Source: Paracentrotus lividus (taxonomy: Eukaryota > Echinodermata > Echinoidea > Camarodonta > Echinidae). Taken from it: DNA of 64,000 bases. Each line of letters opens with the position of its first letter. Position 1 is the first letter of the stretch. The position numbers and the translations under genes are program-made. Under the pieces are notes generated by a model. It was not told the origin of the DNA. It searched no databases and was given only the letters and a program-made list of their open reading frames with translations. Below, one piece after another: positions 57,305 through 64,000 of the stretch. The stretch spans positions 21,042,577 to 21,106,576 of the forward strand of contig CALNVZ010002974.1 of NCBI GenBank assembly GCA_940671915.1. The letters run 5' to 3'.

Positions 57305-58350
57305 CTGGAAACGAAGGGAGGGAAAAAGAGAGACGGAGAGAGAGAGAGAATGAGATCAGTCTGTGTATACTGTACGCTTAATTCAGTTCACCGCTTTTCC
57401 ATGCCGTGATGATGTATGTGTGTATTTTTACACACACGAATGAATACTCTTTGTCCAGTGTACCGGTTTGTGTGTCTGTGTGTATGGGCATTACGTCAAT
57501 AGGCTGAGAGGGAGGGCTTGAGACGAAAGAATTGAGAAGTATAACTAAAGGATGGGGGGGGGGGGGGTGGCGGAAGACTCCACATTAAGGCTCAAAGTTT
57601 GCTTTGGCTCAGAAGATATATAAAGCATGAATTTGGTAAGCCTTGATACGGAACAGTCTATAGGCAAACAAATCAGTACTCCCAGACAAGATTCGTTAAT
57701 ACACTATCAATTATAAAAATTGATACCAGTTGTTCATGTGATAATAAATTGTATATACATATGGTATAACATATGAGATATATATGGCCTATATACACAT
57801 ATATATTTCTCAAAAAAGGGTAGATAAGGGGAGATAAGGAGAGAGAGAGAGAAGAGATAATATCAAGATTTATGTATTACAGTTGTAAATGTTTTATCGC
57901 ATGATTTATCACTGTCCACAAGATAAAGAGAATCTTGACTACCACTTGGGGGAAATTCCAGTAGTGTGGCCTCCAAACTTGGTGTTATTCAGACAAATGG
58001 CGGGTTGGCTTCCTGCGAAATGGATCATACGTCCCGAGGTCACTTCCAACGAAACCAGGAGACTCAGCCGGAATAGTATAGCCATGTTTTTCCAAGCAAT
58101 GGGGACCCAGTTTGTGTATGGTAGCGTGTGTCAGCTACCACAAACACTATTGTTTTGGTTGTGAGTTTTGTGTGTGTGTGTGAGTGTGTGTGTGGGTGTA
58201 TGTGTCTGAGGGCTGCTGTGACCTTACATGACCTCAAGTTTTGGGGGTTTGTTCATGGGGGGGGGGGGGGGGGCTAGTCAGAGTTTAGGTTCAAAAGTAA
58301 TTTATCTCACTTCTTTTTGTTTTGCAAGTCTCTTTTTCTTGTTTTGCGCG

Positions 58351-58387
<37 letters not shown>

Positions 58388-58880
58388 ACAGCTGTTTGTG
58401 ATATGTGGGTGGCATGTGTTCGCTGACTTCCTGCTCTCCCAAGTTTGATTAGTCTCTTTACAGCTGTTTTCTTCAATAGTTTCTTTTTTTTCTTTAGAAG
58501 TTTCACTGCGAGTATGCCCTTTGGACTGGTAGTGGTACATATTACAAAGAGATGAAATATCTCGTCATAATCGTTCTTATACAATCCCTTCCATGGCGTC
58601 CAACTATTTTTGACCTTTGTGTCACTGCTATTGAGCAAACCTTATCCACTATCATGAAATATTCAGCCTACAATGTATATGATCACCGTTTCCGTTTAAT
58701 GGGTTTTCACAACTTCTGGGAAAGCAGGATCTTGGGTTTCAATTTTCGGTTCATACTTTTTGAAGCTATCGAATTGGCCATATAATTCTTCTACTAATAC
58801 TACCACAAAATTAACAAGACTGCGTCTCCCATATAATGTACATTCTTCCTTTGAAATAGTAATTTCAGACATAGGGCCAA
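57305..58880. other. Microsatellite-rich spacer
   Basis: Contains GA tracts (about 57330-57350 and 57838-57855), a poly(G) run at about 57556-57568, a GT tract at about 58168-58195, a G run at about 58257-58273 and a CT tract at 58351-58388. A GC-richer stretch at 57890-58160 is open for 91 codons on the + strand without splice support. Confidence 0.55.
58351..58388. repeat. (CT)n microsatellite
   Basis: A CTCTCT tract. RERERE-type frames on the - strand are artefacts. Confidence 0.95.
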
Positions 58881-58946
58881 GACCTTTGTCGTGAACTTCC
58901 ATTATCAAAAGATCAAGAAAAATGAGAATGTGTCTCCTATGGGCCT

Positions 58947-58974
58947 ATGCCTCTGCCCTGAGGAGCAGAGGCAT
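58947..58974. other. Perfect hairpin ATGCCTCTGC...GCAGAGGCAT
   Basis: 10-bp perfect arms around an 8-nt loop. It shares the ATGCCTC...GAGGCAT arm with 45898-45929 and lies at the edge of the degenerate repeat region. Confidence 0.65.
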
Positions 58975-60183
58975 CACCTTGGACATTACTAGTTCACAGG
59001 TCCAATCATATTGTCTTCATATAGGGCCTATGTTTTCAGGATATTGCGATAACAAGGCACGTACTACCTGGATTTTCCCAAAGTTGACCTTTGTGATCTC
59101 TGACCTTTGACCTTTATTATCCCAAATCTGATCAGATTATCCTATGGTGATACATAGGTCTTCTTTCATCAATTTCATACATGTATCTCATGTAGTTCTT
59201 GAGATATCGCGATAACAAGCTCAAAATATGGAGCATTTAAAACATGGAATTTCATAATTTGAACTCTGTGACCCCTAACCCTTTACCTACATACATGTAC
59301 TCCAAAATCTAATCAGACCATCTTTCTATGGTGATGCATAATATGCATATGTTTGGTGCCAAAATTCTCTGACCCTTGACCTTTGACCTACCTATTCGAA
59401 AATCCAATGAGGTCATCCTTCTATGATGTAAAATTTGCTATTATCAATTTTAAAGTTCAAACCTCCAATGGTTTTTAAGATATCTAAAGAATGAATAACG
59501 ATGTTAATACCTGGATTTTCATAAGTTGACCTCTATGACCCTTTAATTTTGACCTACATTTTCCAAAATCTGATCACCTGGTTATGTTTTTATAATAAAT
59601 CTTTGTTCCAGACTTGCTGAGACAAATTTATGCACTTGCAGATGAGGTGTATAGTTTCGGGAGAAGGAAAAAAAACTAATTCGGATTCACATTTAGATAA
59701 TATGAAAGATTGAATTCAATAATTATAATATTAAAACAAATTATAGTGCTTGAAATCTCATTTCAGTGTCCTTATTTCATAATTTAAGTATAAAACGTGG
59801 AAAGATGGGGACCCGACTCGTTTCAGCATTGAGTCAACGTTCACTTGGAAAACCAATGGGGATTCTTTGTGTAGGTGTTACACACAGATCGTTATGCACC
59901 ACTCACGCCGTAACCTCCGGCGTGCGAACCTCCCAGCAGAGGTCTGAAAAGGCGGTTACATTATGTTTCTTTCAAACATTTTCACTGAAATTCATCGGAA
60001 ATCATGAAAGGAATGTCACAAGATCTCTCACACATATCTTTTAGTGCAATGTGGACACTACATTTGATCGGTTTTTGTGTCTATTCCTTTTTTGTTACCA
60101 AAACTATACACCAGGTTTAACAAGTTTCAAAAGTTGATCTCTGTGACATACCCTTGACCTACATTCTCTAAAATCTAATCAGA

Positions 60184-60341
60184 GGGGTGTTTCACCAAGT
60201 TGTTTATAAAGTTACGGGTCTACAAATGGCTTTACAAATGAATCATTGTCAGTTCTTGTGCTAAATGATTGAGAATGTAGCACACAAAAACATGTTCAGT
60301 TGATTGTAAAGTCATTAATTAGTAACTTTGTTAAATCTCCC
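60184..60341. mobile_element. MITE with GGGTGTTTCA ends, copy 2
   Basis: Left end GGGGTGTTTCACCAAGTTG and the complement of the right end GGGAGATTTAACAAAGTTAC are inverted. It is related to 48459-48657 and inserted within a unit of the degenerate repeat, between AAAATCTAATCAGAG and CTGATCATCTTC. Confidence 0.6.
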
Positions 60342-62230
60342 TGATCATCTTCTTATGGTAAGACATGCACATACATTTACTATCAGTTAAGCAGTTCTAG
60401 AGATAACATGAAAACAGACAAACGGGATCATGGACATACAACTACCTTCCATGGTGAAGGCATAAAAACTGTTGCCAATTTGACAAAGTAATGATTCAGT
60501 TTGACAGATTTTGAAAACTTCTGTACTGCAGAATCCACAATGGAATTCAGACCTACATGTGACACGTTCAGCAGACAAATGACCTTAACTTGATAGATTT
60601 CCCCATAAAATAGCAAATCCATACAAAAAGTTTCTCACCAGGAAAAGTTTTCCAGTTGGGGAGGAAACCGTCTCCTAGCAACTAATACAGACATTGTACC
60701 TGCAAGTGCATAAATTTAACTTAGCAGTCAGATATAGGCATGGTGTACGTCCTACTTCAAACAATGCAAAAAGGAAGGTAAAAAAAACGGAGAGCAAACA
60801 TCCTCCTCCAGTTACCTCTACTGCGGAGGGCACTTACGTCACACGCTAGATATTATGCTGCCAGATATTGATTTCGTAGAACTGCACACGATAAGTTATA
60901 AAACTCTGTTCCTCTTACTAAGAATAGATACTGGCACTAGGTACGTACGAGGACAAATCAGCAACTAGGCACGTTTATTAACAAGTGAAGTCATTTGTAG
61001 AGATTCATGTTCAAAAGTAGACAATTCTGTCACTACCGGTATGTTTATTTCCTATTCATAAAATATGCCATATTGGAATTGATGGGCACTCACAGCCAAC
61101 CATTAAGTCTTTTGTACAAATGCAGTTTTCTAAAGTTCCCTAGCATTTTGTATTTTTCCATTTTAATGCTCCAGTGTTTTCATATTATTTTTGTACACTC
61201 ATATCAAAATGCATGAAAATAAAAATCTTTGTAGTTGCTTGCTTATAGTTAGGGCCTACATGTACATGTATTTCTTCACTTAAAAATAGCTCTTTGTTTT
61301 TACAGATAAACTCATGGGAAAAATAACTTTATATGAATGCAGTCTGTAAATACATGCAAAAACATAAAATTTAAAAAGTCTGAAATACATGTATGCCCTT
61401 TACATGTCTGTTCAATAGTAAAAAATAGACAAGACAATACAACAACGATTTAACAACATCCTTGGTGCACAAGGATAGTCTTCCCAAAGTTTCCAAAAAC
61501 TTAATAAAGCATCTAAAACTTGATAAGTAAACAATTATATATTGAGGAACTGCTTACTTACTTTATATGAACTGCTTACTATAAAAAGAAGTAACTACTT
61601 CTACTTCTTTATGTATACGGCCCAATGGGATGAAAACACTATGACAACAATCAATCCAAACTCGGAGGCCTCTTGGCTTTTACCATAACACATCTTCATA
61701 CCAACTTTAAAGATGATCTAAGAAAAATTGTAGATGGAAGAGCGCTCAATTGTAAAAATTTGTCGCTCTTAACTTTGCTGTTGTATGTTACATTCATTAT
61801 CTTAAGCTGATTCTGAAGCTGATTCTTTTATGAATTATTGGGCAAATCTGAATTTAGAAAAGAAATCTAGAATGTTCTCTTCTGCGAAATAGATGTTTCG
61901 CTAATATCCACTATCTTGAGGTAAACCCCAAAATTTGAATGATAAAAATTTTGAGATATACCAAAACTCTACTCAAACTTAAAGTCATTCTTGAGATATC
62001 TTACTGGCAATAACCTTGAATTTTATAAGGTGACTGACATAACCCTTCAACTTTGACCTCCTTACACCAAAATCAAATCAGATTATCCTCCTATGGTAAT
62101 ATATACTATTAATAAATTTAAAGTTCATATCATAAGTGCATCTTGAAATGTAGTGATAACAGGCATGTACATGTCTGGACAGACGGATAACTCAAAAAAC
62201 ATAATTGTTTCCAAAACCATCTTTGGTTGC

Positions 62231-64000
62231 AGGGGGGGGGGGCACAAAACACACCTATACAAAGAAAAAAAAATGGTCAAAAAAGAATTTAAAAAGTCAT
62301 TCCTGCATATACTGTGTGATATCTCGTATATGAAGTTCAGCTTTCATTATCCTTTTAGATGCAGCATTACTGGAATTAAATTAGAAATAACAATATATGC
62401 CATTACAAAAGCAGCTTATCGCTGTCAGTAATCAACACTGCAACGTTTAATCATCTATTGGAAAGATAATTCCCAATTGCTTGATTTATAGCTTTAAGGC
62501 TGGATATCCCTCAGTATTTGGCAGCAAAGTTGGATACTAGAGTGCTACACTAGGGGAAATTCTCCACTCCTAATTGCTCACATTTACGTCACAGAATGTA
62601 TAATGTTAGTGACGTCAATAGACTAGTCTCGCTTCGCCAGACCACTCACAGGGATTACTCGGCCGTTCAGTCCCTGGTAAAGGTACGTGTATGGTTGGAC
62701 TAGCGTAAAACCCACCAGGGCATATCAGTGCCGCTCTGTGTATGGTCGACAACCCCTGGTGACGATGATTTTACAGCCTATCCATAGGACTATTAAGCGA
62801 GTCAAAATAAGTGAGGCTTAATGCATCTTAATCATAAGGAAAAGGACAAAGATCGGAAATCTGAATATTTGGCTTTTAAAATCAATGTGTTACCCAATCA
62901 AAGCTGCTTTCTGCATTCATTTACCCCTGAATGAAAGACAGACTGGGATGAGGATGGGCACCTACTGAGATTTTGAAGGCTTAAAAATCTCTGACAATAG
63001 AGTCTGGCGGACAATACATTCAAGCCATATGATCTAGATACACATAGGAAGCACAGCGTTTTCAATTTCTCTAACAGGACACTGATCCGCACTCTGACAT
63101 TTTGCTACAAAAAGGGAAGAATAAAGAAGACAGCCTTGAAATCATGTCATTGAGTATAGTCAGTATGATGAGAGGGGATGATGGGGAAGAAGACGATAGA
63201 GCTAGGGGAAAAAAACATGTCGGGTTGAATTGTATTGATAGAGAAATGGAGAGGAAAAGAATCTGTGTCGCTTTGGAAGTGGAATGGGGCCCCGGGATAG
63301 GAGTAGTGTTATTGTCAGGCTAAATACATGATTATTGCGACTGTGTGGAAAAGAGTTTGGGACTTGTTTTGATACAAGTGCTTCCTGATATGATGCAACA
63401 TTGATTAATTGATTAATTCTTTCACACTCTGTTATCATTATTTCATTTTTTCAACAACCAAGACAAATGTGATTGTGTCTTCCACATGTATGCCTCCAGT
63501 CATAACACCAATATCTGTTGATGTATCGGGTATATTTTTTTAAAAACTATCCATCTCAAAAGATATGAAGTCAAATTACAAAATATGGAATATTGTTCTG
63601 AATGGGTTAATAAAACCCTTATGCTCCAAAGCAAGTAACGTACAAGCATCAGACATGAAGTTCTTCATAATCCACTTCAGATTGCGGTCGCAACTCAAGT
63701 GAAACATATCTTCTTAATGCCACACACTTCTAATGCAGATGTGTGTTCTAAGAAAGAGGAAGAACAAATATTAGTGGTTGCTTCACGTTTAATGAATTGG
63801 TTTGTACAGAGAAACACTGGTGATTCACAACCTATAAGTACTACTACTCAAACAAAGGTGAAGTTTTAACAAAAACTATGAAGGCTGAAATGTGTATAAA
63901 GGTCAAATTGCTTCTATGCATCTCACTCTAAATCTTACATTTCTTCTTTTAAAATTCAAAATAAAATGCATTTACAAAGCCAATAATTTAATTACTACTC
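62231..64000. other. Spacer to the end of the window
   Basis: A poly(G) run at about 62231-62240. A GC-richer stretch at about 62630-62800 (CTCGCTTCGCCAGACCACTC and onward) resembles a mobile-element fragment but has no defined TIR pair. No gene support. Confidence 0.45.

Larger units (their letters stand above)
58880..62230. repeat. Degenerate 'gacctttgacct' dispersed/tandem repeat landscape
   Basis: A unit of about 150-200 bp recurs with heavy divergence: TGACCTTTGACCTA, then AAAATCTGATCAGATTATCC, TATGGTGAT, a CAANTTTNAAGTTC segment, and TTCTTGAGATATCGCGATAAC. Clear instances fall at about 59085-59215, 59265-59355, 59380-59490, 59530-59590, 60145-60420 (split by a MITE) and 61970-62170. 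The hairpin at 58947-58974 sits at its left edge. No gene is supported, though 59790-60000 is GC-richer. Confidence 0.55.

Noticed and set aside
59766-60044. 92-codon frame on + in a GC-richer block
   Set aside because: No splice sites of quality and no recognised domain; may be a mobile-element fragment, not supportable as a gene.

Overview
This is a eukaryotic, AT-rich and strongly non-coding window. It looks like a marine deuterostome genome, most likely an echinoderm such as a sea urchin. The reasons are short GT-AG exons in multi-kilobase introns, a very dense load of short terminal-inverted-repeat (TIR) elements and tRNA-derived SINEs, and many homopolymer and dinucleotide runs. The organism assignment is inference from genome style; no marker gene settles it.

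Two genes can be supported. On the + strand at 5493-9476, three in-phase exons encode TM1 to the C-terminus of a rhodopsin-like (class A) GPCR. It has E-R-F in place of DRY, D-P-L-I-Y in place of NPxxY, and a long basic third intracellular loop. The exon encoding its extracellular N-terminus was not found, and its first visible intron holds a decayed LINE. On the - strand at 18498-25361, with a probable 5' UTR exon at 35064-35175, four coding exons encode a Pro/Ser-rich nuclear protein of about 1285 residues. It carries a CxxC/CxxC module, one C2H2 finger, two PLDLS motifs of the type bound by CtBP, and two SUMO-type sites (VKTE, IKIE). This is the architecture of a transcriptional corepressor or adaptor, and I do not recognise the family. 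Its third coding exon is one base short of its flanking splice phases, so the sequence has either a one-base indel or an unusual acceptor.

Layout: 1-5400 is a cluster of nested inverted-repeat elements and head-to-head SINEs; 5493-9476 is the GPCR; 10000-18300 is repeat-bearing AT-rich spacer; 18310-25361 is the corepressor-like gene; 25362-35063 is its first intron, containing a 1.8-kb TIR element, a diverged 450-bp tandem array, hAT-like elements and a fold-back element; 35176-64000 is a repeat-rich region with two unplaced exon candidates (53262-53271 on + and 57133-57304 on -), several MITE families, two large tandem duplications and a degenerate 'gacctttgacct' repeat landscape.

The most unusual signals are: (1) a MITE family whose two copies each contain a strong splice acceptor, a shared short ORF and a GTAAGT donor embedded in the TIR, i.e. 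a transposable ready-made exon; (2) two elements of about 1 kb with dispersed 14-bp repeats; (3) a four-copy 100-130 bp GGATCC-ended MITE family; and (4) the CtBP-motif protein with its frame break. The GPCR and the corepressor-like gene lie 3' end to 3' end and have no evident functional link.
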